Source: Halobacteria archaeon HArc-gm2
GTDB taxonomy: Archaea > Halobacteriota > Halobacteria > Halobacteriales > Haloarculaceae
Length of the DNA stretch: 64,000 nucleotides
Assembly: GCA_025517465.1 (NCBI GenBank)
Contig: JAOPKE010000004.1
Span: 406,223 to 470,222 of the forward strand
Direction: 5' to 3'
The translations under genes and the position numbers were made by a program. Positions within the stretch are counted from its first letter, which is position 1. Each line of letters begins with the position of its first letter. The notes beneath the pieces were generated by a model. That model made no database searches. It had not been told where the DNA came from and was given only the letters and a program-made list of their open reading frames with translations. Of this stretch, positions 34,766-43,660 are shown piece after piece.

Positions 34766-35049
34766 TCGGTCAGGAGCGATTCTCGGACGCCGTGTTCGGT
34801 CACGCGTAGCCTGGGGCCTGCTGGGCAGCCCCTGCTGAGCGAGCGAAGCGTCGAGTGATTCAGATTTTCCGACCCGTCTTCACTAACCGGTTGCTAACGG
34901 TCGGCGACGTATCGACCAGAGGGTGGCAAAGCCGTCGCCGTGACCACGATCTCGAACACATCGAACGTCCTCGGGCCGATCGAACGAGCCCACGATTGGG
35001 CACGTGCAGAAACAGTCGAAAGCGAACGAACGGAGCTGTCCGGTCCCTC
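34766..35049. other. gene-free stretch, possible gene remnant beside palindromic element
   Basis: No convincing gene. On the minus strand a frame starting at the ATG overlapping the palindromic element (MRDRTAPFVRFRL, from about 35052 leftward) is open to 34860 but its sequence is not protein-like. The start context CCACTATGAGGG equals that of the PIN gene, so this may be a decayed gene once located behind the element. Confidence 0.3.
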
Positions 35050-35158
35050 ATAGTGGTGGTTGTAACTATTTTTAAGGGGCAGACACTACCAGTGGTGAAT
35101 CGGAGCTGAACCGGCCGGTTGCGAAGAGACACCGGTAAAGAATTACAACCACCACTAT
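35050..35158. repeat. palindromic-ended element, second copy
   Basis: Ends are perfect 16-base inverted repeats, ATAGTGGTGGTTGTAA (35050-35065) and TTACAACCACCACTAT (35143-35158). Just inside the right end is TCTTTACCGGTG (minus strand) and inside the left end TTTTTAAGG, matching the inner sequences of the copy at 20388-20469. The right end supplies the stop codon of gltB. The interior hairpin is weaker than in the first copy. Confidence 0.85.
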
Positions 35159-38100
35159 CAGTCGTCGCTCTGGGCGGCGAAGTCGGCGTCGTTGCCGTCG
35201 GCGGTCGGCGTCGCGGCCTCGGGCAGTTCGTTGCGCACGTCGTGGCGGTCGCCCTCGGCGATGATCTCCGCGTAGGCGTCGGGGAGGACGCGGACGAAGT
35301 CCGAGACGGCCTCGTCCCAGTCGTCGAGGAGTTCGTTCGCGCGGTCCGAGTCGGTGTAGGCCGCGTGGTTCTCGACCAGTCGGGTGATCATGGCCTCGTC
35401 CTTCGGTTCGAGCGTCGTCGAGAGCGACGCCATCCCGGTGTTGGCCTTCGGTTCGAGTTCGTCGTCGGGGTCGTAGACGTAGGCGACACCGCCGGACATG
35501 CCGGCCGCGAAGTTCTTGCCCGTTCCCCCGAGAACGACGACGGCGCCGCCGGTCATGTACTCGCAGCCGTGGTCGCCGACGCCCTCGACGACGCCTTTGA
35601 CGCCGGAGTTGCGGACGCCGAAACGCTCGCCGGCCATCCCGTTGACGTACAGTTCGCCGTCGGTCGCGCCGTAGAGCGCGACGTTACCGACGAGGATGTT
35701 CTCGGCGGCGTCGTAGCCGGCGGCCTCGGGCGTCCGGACGATCAGTTTCCCGCCGGAGAGACCCTTGCCGACGTAGTCGTTGGCGGTGCCGACGAGGTTC
35801 ATCGTGACGCCGCTCTGGAGGAAGGCACCGAAGGACTGGCCCGCGGAGCCGTCGAAGTCGACCTGGATGGTGTCGTCCGGGAGTCCGGGGACGCCGTGGG
35901 CCCGGGTGATGCGATTCGACAGCGTCGCGCCGACGGCGCGGTCAGCGTTGTCCACGTCCGTCGCGATAGTGACCGGCTCACCGCGTTCGAGCGCGGGTTC
36001 GGCCGCGTCGACGAGGTCCCAGTCGAGTTGCTCGTCGACGTCGTGGTTCTGCTCGCGGGTCTTGTAGGCGTCGTCGTCGCCCGCGGGTTCGGCCAGCAAT
36101 CCGGAGAGGTCGAGCTTCTTCGCCTTGGGGTTCTCGACGTCGTCGCGCTGGCGGAGGACGTCGACCTGGCCGACCATCTCGTCGACGGTGGCGAAGCCGA
36201 GTTCGGCCATTATCTCCCGGAGTTCCTCGGCGACGAACGTCATGTAGTTGATGACGTGCTGGGGCTCACCGGGGAAGCGCTCGCGGAGCGTCTCGTTCTG
36301 GGTGGCGATGCCGACCGGGCAGGTGTTCTCGTGGCACTGGCGGGCCATCACGCAGCCGGAGGTGACCATCGACGCGGTCCCGAAGGTGTACCCCTCGGCG
36401 CCCAGCAGCGTCGCGACGGCGACGTCGCGGCCGGTCTTCATCCCGCCGTCGGTGGTGACCTTGATGCGCGAGCGCAGGCCCGTCGCGCGGAGCATCTGGT
36501 TGGCCTCGGAGAGTCCGAGCTCCCACGGGAGGCCGACGTTCTTGATGGACGTCTTGGGCGAGGCGCCGGTCCCGCCGGAGTGGCCCGAGATGTGGACCAC
36601 GTCGGCGTTGGCCTTGGCGACGCCGGCGGCGATGGTGCCGATACCGTCCTCGGCGACCAGCTTGACGTTGATGTCGGCCTCCGGGTTGCCGGCCTTCAGG
36701 TCGTGGATGAGTTGCTTGAGGTCCTCGATGGAGTAGATGTCGTGCTGGGGCGGCGGGGAGATGAGGCCGACGCCCGGCGTCGAGTGGCGCACGTGGGCGA
36801 TCATCTCGTTGACTTTCTTGCCCGGCAGATGGCCACCCTCGCCGGGCTTGGAGCCCTGGGCCATCTTGATCTGCAGTTCGTCCGCCGAGGTGAGGTAGCC
36901 AGAGGTGACCCCGAAGCGTCCGGAGGCGACCTGCTTGGTCGAACACTCCTTCTCGGTGCCGAACCGCTCCGGCGGTTCGCCGCCCTCGCCGGTGTTGGAG
37001 GTGGCGTCGAGGCGGTTCATCGCGATGGCGTTGTTCTCGTGCATCTCCGGCGAGAGACTCCCGAGGCTCATCGCGGCCGTCTCGAACCGTTTCACGATGT
37101 CCTCGACTGGTTCGACCTCCTCGATGGAAATCGACTCCCGGGACCCGTCGTCGAATTCCAGCAGCCCGCGCAGCGTCTGGAGGTTCTGCTGCTGGTCGTT
37201 GATCTGCTCGGCGAACTCCTGGTACTGCTCGTAGTCGCCGGTGCGGACCGCCTGCTGGAGCGCGCCGACGGTGCTCGGGTTCCACTGATGGTGGATGCCG
37301 TTCGAGCGGAACTCGTACTCGCCCTGGCGCTCCATCTCCGGGTCATCGTCGCTCCAGGCGACCTCGTGACGATGGAGCAAGTCCTCCTCGACGTCCTCGA
37401 CGTCGATGCCGCCGGTGCGGCAGGTGGTGCCCTCGAAGTACTCGGCGACGAAGTCCGAGTCGAGACCGACGGCCTCGAAGATCTGGGCGCCCTGGTACGA
37501 TTCGACCGTCGAGATGCCCATGCGGGCCATCGTCTTCAGCAGACCGTCCTCGACGGCCTTGACGTACGACCGGATCGCCCTGTCGGTGTCGGCGCCGTCC
37601 GGTCCGGCGACCAGGTCCTCGATGGTCTGGTAGGCCATGTAGGGGTTGACCGCGCCGGCGCCGTAGCCGACAAGCGTCGCGACGTGGTGGGTGGCGCGCG
37701 GGTCACCGGACTCGACGACGAGGCCGACGTGGTTGCGCAGACCGTTGCGGACGAGGTGGTGATGGACGCCGCCCACCGCGAGCAGGCTCGGTATGGGAAC
37801 CCGGTCGGGGCCGGCGTTCCGGTCCGAGAGGACCACGACGTCGTATTCGGTCGCGGCATCGGTCGCTTCCTCGCGGACGGACTCGACGGCCGCTTCGAGG
37901 TCGGTCTCGCTCTCGTCGTAGGTGATGTCGACGACCGCCGTCGAGAGTCCGTTGGCGTCCAGTTCCTTGATCGCGGTCGTCTCCTCGTCGGTGAGAATCG
38001 GCGAGTCGAGCACGAGCTGTCGGGCGTGTTCGGGCGACTCGTCCAGGATGTTGCGCTGGTAGCCGAGTCGCGACTCCAGCGAGGTGACGAGTTCCTCGCG

Positions 38101-39765
38101 GATGTTGTCCAGCGGCGGGTTCGTCACCTGGGCGAAGAGCTGTTTGAAGTAGGTGAACAGCGGGCGGTTGAACTGCGAGAGGACGGACAGCGGCGTGTCG
38201 TCGCCCATCGAGCCGACGGGGTCCTTGCCCTTGTGGGCCATCGGTTCGATGAGGTGGTCGACCTCGTCGTACGTGTAGCCGTAGGCGGCCTGGTGGCTCC
38301 GGAGGTCGTCGACTGCTGCGCGTGGAAGCGGGTCAGCCCGGTCGGTGAGGTCGTCGAGGTGAACTTGCTCTTCGGCGACCCACTCGCCGTACTTCTCGTC
38401 GGTAATGTCCTCGAACACTTCCTCGTCGGGGATGACGCGGCCCTCTGCGGGGTCAGCGAGGAAACACTGGCCTGGCTGGAGTCGCCCGCGTTCGGCGATC
38501 TCCTCCGGGCTGTGGTCGAGCGCGCCGGCCTCTGAGGCCATCACGAGCGTGTTGTCCGCGAGCACGTCGTAGCGGCACGGGCGCAGGCCGTTTCGGTCGA
38601 GTACGGCTCCGATGCGTTCCCCGTCGGTCGCCGCGACGAGCGCGGGGCCGTCCCACGGTTCGACGAGCGAGGCGTGGTAGTCGTAGAAGTCACGACGGTC
38701 GCCCTGGACGTCGTTCAACTCGCCGCGCCAGGCCTCCGGGACGAGCATCCGGAGCGCGTGGGGGAGGTCCCGACCGCCCTGGAGCAGGAGTTCGAGGGCG
38801 TTGTCGACGCTGGCGGTGTCGGACTGTTCGGGGTCGTCGATGATCGGCTTGATCTTCTCTATCTCTGCTCGCGTTTCGTCACCGCTCGCTCGTTCGTCGG
38901 CGCTTCGCGCCGACCGGTCCCCAAAGGCGTCGCTCGCGATATCCGTCTCGCGTGCGCGCATCCAGTTGATGTTGCCCTGGATGGTGTTGAACTCGCCGTT
39001 GTGGATGATGTTCCGGTACGGATGGGCGAGGTGCCAGGCACCGAGCGTGTTCGTCGAGAAACGCGCGTGGACGAGTGCGAACGTCGATTCCATGCGCTCG
39101 TCGGTCAGGTCGGGGAAGTACGTCGGTAGCTGCTCCGCAGTGAGAAGCCCCTTGTAGACGATGGTTTCGCGGTCGAGCGAGCAGACGTAGAAGCGCTCGT
39201 GACCCGGCGGTTGCTCCGCCTCGACGGTGTTCTCCAGGACGCGCCGGGCGACGTACAGGCGTCTATCGAACGCCTCACCGGTCAGCCCGTCGGTCGAGCG
39301 GACGAACACCTGCATCACGGACGGTTCGGATTCCAGTGCGGTCGCACCGATCTCCTCGTTGTTCGTGGGGACGGTTCGCCAGGCGACGACGTCGAGGCCC
39401 TCGTCGGCGAACGCGGACTCGACGACGCCCACAAGTTCTGCGGCGGCGTCCTGGTCCTGCGGGAGGAAGAGGGTGCCGACGGCGTACTCGCCGGGTTCGC
39501 CCAGGTCCTCGTCGACCTCCTCGACGAAGAACTCGTGGGGCAACTGGAGCATGATCCCGGCGCCGTCGCCGGTGTTCTCCTCGGCACCGGTGGTGCCGCG
39601 GTGCTCCAGGTTCGCGAGCAGTTCGAGCCCGTCCTGTACGACCCAGTGTTCGGAGCCGCCGTCGAGGTCCATGACGACCCCGACGCCACAGTTCGACCGT
39701 TCGTCGGTGGGGTCCGCGAGCCCTGCGGCGCCCGTGGCCTCACCAGTAGCGTCTTCTCCAGTCAT
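35158..39765 (-). CDS. gltB: glutamate synthase large subunit GltB
   Basis: Transfers the amide nitrogen of glutamine to 2-oxoglutarate, making glutamate. The 1535-residue protein has the class II amidotransferase domain with its nucleophile Cys26 in SNCGVGVVMD after a 25-residue propeptide, the central domain, the FMN-binding synthase domain with the 3Fe-4S cysteines in CVMARQCHENTCPVGIATQ, and the C-terminal GXGXG helix domain (GAVVVLGGTGKNFAAGMSGG). No gltD partner is adjacent; haloarchaeal enzymes may use ferredoxin. An extra segment of about 17 residues (near 38870-38925), containing a DNA hairpin, interrupts the amidotransferase domain. The stop codon overlaps a palindromic element. The start ATG is supported by a TATA-like box at 39788. 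Confidence 0.95.
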   Translation of the reverse strand: MTGEDATGEATGAAGLADPTDERSNCGVGVVMDLDGGSEHWVVQDGLELLANLEHRGTTGAEENTGDGAGIMLQLPHEFFVEEVDEDLGEPGEYAVGTLFLPQDQDAAAELVGVVESAFADEGLDVVAWRTVPTNNEEIGATALESEPSVMQVFVRSTDGLTGEAFDRRLYVARRVLENTVEAEQPPGHERFYVCSLDRETIVYKGLLTAEQLPTYFPDLTDERMESTFALVHARFSTNTLGAWHLAHPYRNIIHNGEFNTIQGNINWMRARETDIASDAFGDRSARSADERASGDETRAEIEKIKPIIDDPEQSDTASVDNALELLLQGGRDLPHALRMLVPEAWRGELNDVQGDRRDFYDYHASLVEPWDGPALVAATDGERIGAVLDRNGLRPCRYDVLADNTLVMASEAGALDHSPEEIAERGRLQPGQCFLADPAEGRVIPDEEVFEDITDEKYGEWVAEEQVHLDDLTDRADPLPRAAVDDLRSHQAAYGYTYDEVDHLIEPMAHKGKDPVGSMGDDTPLSVLSQFNRPLFTYFKQLFAQVTNPPLDNIREELVTSLESRLGYQRNILDESPEHARQLVLDSPILTDEETTAIKELDANGLSTAVVDITYDESETDLEAAVESVREEATDAATEYDVVVLSDRNAGPDRVPIPSLLAVGGVHHHLVRNGLRNHVGLVVESGDPRATHHVATLVGYGAGAVNPYMAYQTIEDLVAGPDGADTDRAIRSYVKAVEDGLLKTMARMGISTVESYQGAQIFEAVGLDSDFVAEYFEGTTCRTGGIDVEDVEEDLLHRHEVAWSDDDPEMERQGEYEFRSNGIHHQWNPSTVGALQQAVRTGDYEQYQEFAEQINDQQQNLQTLRGLLEFDDGSRESISIEEVEPVEDIVKRFETAAMSLGSLSPEMHENNAIAMNRLDATSNTGEGGEPPERFGTEKECSTKQVASGRFGVTSGYLTSADELQIKMAQGSKPGEGGHLPGKKVNEMIAHVRHSTPGVGLISPPPQHDIYSIEDLKQLIHDLKAGNPEADINVKLVAEDGIGTIAAGVAKANADVVHISGHSGGTGASPKTSIKNVGLPWELGLSEANQMLRATGLRSRIKVTTDGGMKTGRDVAVATLLGAEGYTFGTASMVTSGCVMARQCHENTCPVGIATQNETLRERFPGEPQHVINYMTFVAEELREIMAELGFATVDEMVGQVDVLRQRDDVENPKAKKLDLSGLLAEPAGDDDAYKTREQNHDVDEQLDWDLVDAAEPALERGEPVTIATDVDNADRAVGATLSNRITRAHGVPGLPDDTIQVDFDGSAGQSFGAFLQSGVTMNLVGTANDYVGKGLSGGKLIVRTPEAAGYDAAENILVGNVALYGATDGELYVNGMAGERFGVRNSGVKGVVEGVGDHGCEYMTGGAVVVLGGTGKNFAAGMSGGVAYVYDPDDELEPKANTGMASLSTTLEPKDEAMITRLVENHAAYTDSDRANELLDDWDEAVSDFVRVLPDAYAEIIAEGDRHDVRNELPEAATPTADGNDADFAAQSDD
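38896..38914. repeat. in-frame hairpin module inside gltB
   Basis: GTCGGCG-CTTCG-CGCCGAC, a perfect 7-base stem in the part of gltB that encodes the unusual RSARSADERASGDETRA stretch. The flanking ACCGCTCGCTCGTTC recalls the modules of the intergenic R elements. Confidence 0.5.
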
Positions 39766-39785
39766 CTACCCGTACGTTGATTCCA

Positions 39786-39795
39786 TCGATAAAGA
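39786..39795 (-). promoter_or_regulatory. TATA-like box of gltB
   Basis: TTTATC on the minus strand, 23-28 bases before the gltB ATG, fitting a leaderless transcript. Further upstream (39830-39860) is an AT-rich stretch with ATCTATCACGGTA, similar to a dyad upstream of gdh. The rest of 39766-40037 shows nothing gene-like. Confidence 0.5.
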
Positions 39796-40017
39796 GCGTA
39801 CTCCTGAAGGTATTAGGGTTGTACTATCACATTTAAGGCCATATATATCTATCACGGTAAATCACCACGATCGGACCGGTGATCGCAGTCGACGGGGAGC
39901 AGCCAGCCACGTGAAAAGAAAGAACAGACACCAACTTCAACCTGATGTCGACAAATAGTCGCAACTGACTAGTGGAATTGTTCGAACGTCAAAAGAGCTG
40001 GAGAGTTATCTGCGCAG

Positions 40018-40038
40018 GCCGGCAGGGAAACGGCCGGC
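40018..40038 (-). terminator. short hairpin at 3' end of gdh
   Basis: Two GCCGGC hexamers (40018-40023 and 40033-40038) can pair around a nine-base loop directly at the gdh stop codon. A terminator or 3'-end stabiliser is possible; there is no following T-run. Confidence 0.3.
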
Positions 40039-41294
40039 TAGGGCCAGACGCCGCCTTCCCCGGCTGACTGGACGACGCGCTGGAGCGCAACGACGTAAGC
40101 GGCGTTGCGGAACGTCGGCAGGTCGTGGTCCTCGTAGGCGTCTACGAGGTTCCAGAACTGCTCGACGATGATCGATTCGAGTTCGTCGTTGACGCGCTCC
40201 TCCTCCCAGTAGAAACGCTGGCGGTTCTGGACCCACTCGAAGTAGGAGACGGTGACGCCCCCGGCGTTGGCCAGGATGTCGGGTACGACGATGACGTCCT
40301 TGTCGGCGAGCACGTCGTCGCCCTTCGGCGTGATCGGGCCGTTGGCTGCCTCTGAGATGACGTCCGCCTCGACGCCCTGGGCGATCTCCTCGGTGATGGC
40401 GTTCTCGAGGGCCGCCGGAATCAGCAGGTCGACGTCGAGCTGGAGCAGCTCGTCGTTGGTGATCTCCTCGTCGGCGCCCTCGAAGCCGACGACGCTCCCG
40501 GTCTCGCGCTTGTGGTCCTTGGCGGCGACGGCGTCGAAGCCCTCCTCGTTGTAGACGCCGCCACTGGAGTCGGAGACGGCGACGACCGTCCCACCCATCT
40601 CCTCGATGAGCTTCGCGGAGATCCAGCCGGCGTTTCCGTAGCCCTGGACTGCGACGGTGGCGCCCTCGACGTCCTTGTCGAGGTAGTCGAATGCCTCGCG
40701 CGCGGCGATGACCGTGGAACGGCCGGTCGCCTCGACGCGGCCCTCGCTCCCGCCGGAGGCCAGGTCCTTGCCCGTGATGACGCCAGGCTCGGTGGTGTTT
40801 TCCAGCGTCTCGTAGGTGTCCTTGATCCAGTTCATCTCGCGCTGACCGGTGTTGACGTCCGGCGCGGGAACGTCCCGGTCCTCGCCGATGAGGGGCGTGA
40901 GTTCCTTCGCGAACGACCTGGTGATCCGCTCCAGTTCGGCCTCGGAGTACTCGTCGGGGTCGATGATGATGCCGCCCTTGCCGCCGCCCAGCGGGATGCC
41001 GACCGTCGCACACTTGTACACCATCCAGCCCGAGAGGGCCTTTACCTCGTCGCGGGACACCTGCGGGTGGTAGCGGATGCCACCCTTGTACGGTCCGCGG
41101 TCGCCGTTGAACTGCGAGCGGAACGCGCGGAAGACCTCGATGTCGCCGTCGTCCATCTCGACGGAGAGGTTCGTCTCGAGGATGCGCTCTGGGTTCTTGA
41201 TGCGAGTGAGCATGCCCTCGTCGATGTCGAGGTACGCCGCAGCGTCGTCGACCTGTTCCTGTAAGCTCTCGAACGGATTGACGTCGTCTGCCAT
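40038..41294 (-). CDS. gdh: glutamate dehydrogenase
   Basis: Interconverts glutamate and 2-oxoglutarate plus ammonium with NAD(P)H. The 418-residue protein shows the substrate-binding lysine [11 protein letters not shown], the catalytic lysine region [22 protein letters not shown] and a Rossmann motif [16 protein letters not shown]. The start ATG at 41294 ([11 protein letters not shown]) gives the normal haloarchaeal N-terminus and is 24-29 bases from a TATA-like box. It lies just upstream of gltB on the same strand but 272 bases away with separate promoter signals. Cofactor preference is not assigned. Confidence 0.95.
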   Translation of the reverse strand: MADDVNPFESLQEQVDDAAAYLDIDEGMLTRIKNPERILETNLSVEMDDGDIEVFRAFRSQFNGDRGPYKGGIRYHPQVSRDEVKALSGWMVYKCATVGIPLGGGKGGIIIDPDEYSEAELERITRSFAKELTPLIGEDRDVPAPDVNTGQREMNWIKDTYETLENTTEPGVITGKDLASGGSEGRVEATGRSTVIAAREAFDYLDKDVEGATVAVQGYGNAGWISAKLIEEMGGTVVAVSDSSGGVYNEEGFDAVAAKDHKRETGSVVGFEGADEEITNDELLQLDVDLLIPAALENAITEEIAQGVEADVISEAANGPITPKGDDVLADKDVIVVPDILANAGGVTVSYFEWVQNRQRFYWEEERVNDELESIIVEQFWNLVDAYEDHDLPTFRNAAYVVALQRVVQSAGEGGVWP

Positions 41295-41316
41295 AACTGG
41301 ACGTTTGTATAATGGA

Positions 41317-41324
41317 GTTAAAAG
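41317..41324 (-). promoter_or_regulatory. TATA-like box of gdh
   Basis: TTTTAAC on the minus strand, 24-29 bases before the gdh ATG, consistent with leaderless transcription. Confidence 0.55.
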
Positions 41325-41441
41325 TGAATCGGAATTCGTTCGCCGAATGGCTGACAAACCATGAGGAACGGGGCAGTTTTGTTTTAGTTCTTAAGTCCAT
41401 TTAGACTAATAAGGCCACCTATTATACGATTAAGGAACAAT

Positions 41442-41457
41442 CTATCGTGATAGATCG
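41442..41457. promoter_or_regulatory. operator-like dyad in gdh upstream region
   Basis: ATCTATC-GT-GATAGAT, a perfect 7-base dyad in the unusually AT-rich part of the 468-base intergenic region 41295-41762 between gdh and the divergent histidine kinase gene. No gene is visible in that region. Half of the dyad recurs upstream of gltB at 39847-39859. Confidence 0.4.
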
Positions 41458-41762
41458 GCAGTTTCGTGATATCGTCGGGGCCAGGGCGGTGAGGAAGGCT
41501 CCCACAGTCTGCCGTTCGTCCGACCGAAGTCTGACGGTGATTTATACGTGATGGCGGGACACGATTCCCTGGGGGCGCCGGAAATGTCACACGCTCCCTC
41601 CCCAACTCGTCGAATGTAGTGCGTTCTGCGTCACTGATTTCGCGTGAGTGACGACCAACGACCGTTTCTACTGGTTGAGACGCTTCCTACTGGTCGCCCC
41701 GATTCCCGGAGACGAGAATCGCGGAGAGTACTTATGTGGACGGACAGGAGAACTATCCTACC

Positions 41763-43469
41763 ATGTCGGAACCGTTCTACGTGATGGGAATCCTGCTGTC
41801 GAGCGGGCTCGCCCTCGCCGTCGTCACGTGGATGTGGTCACACGACCTCGACGCCGCCGGCAGGGTGTTCACGGCGATGCTCGGCTGTTACCCGCTGGTC
41901 GGGGCGTTCGTGGTCGGCGAACTCGTCGCGTCGACGCGGGAACTTTCCGTCGTCTTCTACAACCTTCACTCCGCGGTCGTCGTCCTAATCGTACCGCTCT
42001 GGTTTCTCTTCACCGTCGTCTACACGGACCGGATCGGCTGGCTCACCCGACCCCGGCTCGTCGCGGCCGGCGGCGTCGTCGGTGGCCTCGTTCTTCTCCA
42101 GGCGTCGAACCCGTTGCACGGCCTCGTGTACAGCGAATACGAGTTCGTCACGGCGCCGTTCGTGTACGTCGAAGGCGTCCCGAGCCCGGCCACCGGCGCC
42201 ATCGCCGCGCTTCAGGGAGTGTCCTACATCGGCGGCATGGCACTGCTCGGATACCACTACCTCTTCGAGACGGGTGCGAGGCGCAAGCAAACCGTGACGC
42301 TGATCGTCGGCTTTCTGCCCGTTATGGCGGTCGTCGGTGTCTGGCAAGCCGGCCTTCTCCCCGGGCCCGTCGACGGCGCCAACAACATCGCCGGAGCGTG
42401 GACACTCGCGTTCGTGGCACTGGCGGTGTTCCGCTACCAGCTGTTCGACGTCCGCTCGCTCGCGCGCAAGCGCGTGTTCGAAGACCTCCGGGATCCGCTG
42501 ATCGTCCTGGACGAGGAGCGCCGGGTGGTCGACGCGAACGACGCCGCCGTCGAGACGTTCCCGGAGCTCTCGAACGCCAGCGGGGAGAGCGTCGACGACC
42601 GCTTGCCGGAAATCGTCGACGGGAACGGTTCGTTCGTCCCGGAGTTCGCCCGCTACGACGACGAGTCCCGCGAGTTCGACGTGACGGTGTCCCCGCTGAC
42701 GACGGTTGCCGGCACCCACGGCCACTCGCTCGTCGTCCACGACGTCACCGCGACCAGGCGGCAGATCCGCGACCTCGAACAGCAATCAGCCCAGCTCGAA
42801 CGGTTCGCTAGCACCCTCTCCCACGACCTGCGAAACCCGCTGACCGTCGCCGATGGCTACGCGGAACTGGCCTACGAGAGCGGGGACGTCTCCCACCTCG
42901 AATCGACGCTCGACGCGCACGAACGGATGGCCCAGATTATCGACGACGTACTCACCCTCTCCCGAGAGGGCCGCACCATCGACGAACCGGAGCGCGTCGA
43001 CCTGGGCCGCGTCGTGCGGAACGCCTGGTCCTCGACCGAGACCGGTCGGGCGACCCTGGTCGTCGAACCGGACGCCGACGTCACAGTGTACGCCGACCGC
43101 ACGCGGCTCCAGAGCGTCTTCGAGAACCTGTTTCGGAACGCAGTCGAACACGGTATCCCGGTCGACGCCGGCGAATCCGGTGAGCACCCGAATCTGACCG
43201 TCCGCGTCGGTCGACTCGGAGACGGTTTCTACGTCGAGGACGACGGCCCCGGCGTTCCCCCGGCGGAGCGCGAGCAGGTGTTCGAGTACGAGTACACGAC
43301 GAACGAGAAAGGGACCGGGCTCGGACTCGCGATCGTCGAAGCCATCGCACAGGCCCACGGCTGGTCGGTGACTATGACCGAGGGCACGACGGGCGGTGCG
43401 CGGCTGGAGTTCTCGGAGGTCGACGTAGTCGATGACCTACCGGGGACTCCGTCCACTCAGACCGACTGA
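41763..43469 (+). CDS. histidine kinase with 7TM N-terminal and PAS domains
   Basis: A 568-residue sensor kinase. Residues 1-about 225 have seven hydrophobic segments (histidine-kinase N-terminal 7TM type, with ASNPLHGLVYSEYEF in the third-to-fourth loop). A PAS-like domain (PLIVLDEERRVVDANDAA) follows, then HisKA with SHDLRNPLTVADGYAELA, N box FENLFRNAVEHG, G1 DDGPGVPPAE and G2 GTGLGLAIVEAIAQAHG. Signal unknown; no receiver gene adjacent. The ATG at 41763 is preferred; a TATA-like TACTTATG lies 28-35 bases upstream. Its position divergent from gdh may or may not be meaningful. Confidence 0.88.
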   Translation: MSEPFYVMGILLSSGLALAVVTWMWSHDLDAAGRVFTAMLGCYPLVGAFVVGELVASTRELSVVFYNLHSAVVVLIVPLWFLFTVVYTDRIGWLTRPRLVAAGGVVGGLVLLQASNPLHGLVYSEYEFVTAPFVYVEGVPSPATGAIAALQGVSYIGGMALLGYHYLFETGARRKQTVTLIVGFLPVMAVVGVWQAGLLPGPVDGANNIAGAWTLAFVALAVFRYQLFDVRSLARKRVFEDLRDPLIVLDEERRVVDANDAAVETFPELSNASGESVDDRLPEIVDGNGSFVPEFARYDDESREFDVTVSPLTTVAGTHGHSLVVHDVTATRRQIRDLEQQSAQLERFASTLSHDLRNPLTVADGYAELAYESGDVSHLESTLDAHERMAQIIDDVLTLSREGRTIDEPERVDLGRVVRNAWSSTETGRATLVVEPDADVTVYADRTRLQSVFENLFRNAVEHGIPVDAGESGEHPNLTVRVGRLGDGFYVEDDGPGVPPAEREQVFEYEYTTNEKGTGLGLAIVEAIAQAHGWSVTMTEGTTGGARLEFSEVDVVDDLPGTPSTQTD

Positions 43470-43471
43470 AC

Positions 43472-43660
43472 GCTAGTAACTCTTCGCGAAGTACGCCGAC
43501 CTTTTACTTCGTCGGGTGTCCTCGCTCACTTCGTTCACTGCGGGCACGGCTCCTCGCAAAACGTCGGGGAAAACCGCCGAGGGCTCGCTCCGCTCGCCTC
43601 GGTGAAACCGCGCTCACTCCGTTCGCGCGGTATGCTAGTAGCTCTTCGCGAAGTACGCCG
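43472..43660. repeat. 27-base duplication of the proS 3' end, with hairpins between copies
   Basis: A 27-base sequence at 43472-43498 matches 26 of 27 bases of 43634-43660, which is the last codons and stop of proS. The left copy starts three bases after the kinase stop codon. Between the copies are hairpins with loops of the CTCACTCCGTTCG type (for example ACCGCG/CGCGGT near 43607-43631) that resemble R-element modules. Confidence 0.8.

Noticed and set aside
35119..38535. 1138-codon open frame on the strand opposite gltB
   Set aside because: It is the complement of a fully recognisable glutamate synthase; its sequence is low-complexity Val/Gly/Arg/Asp and matches no family. Long antisense frames are expected at this G+C and codon bias.
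41384..41605. 73-codon minus-strand frame in the gdh-kinase spacer
   Set aside because: Composition is unlike the acidic proteome, there is no start context, and the stretch is AT-rich like a regulatory region.
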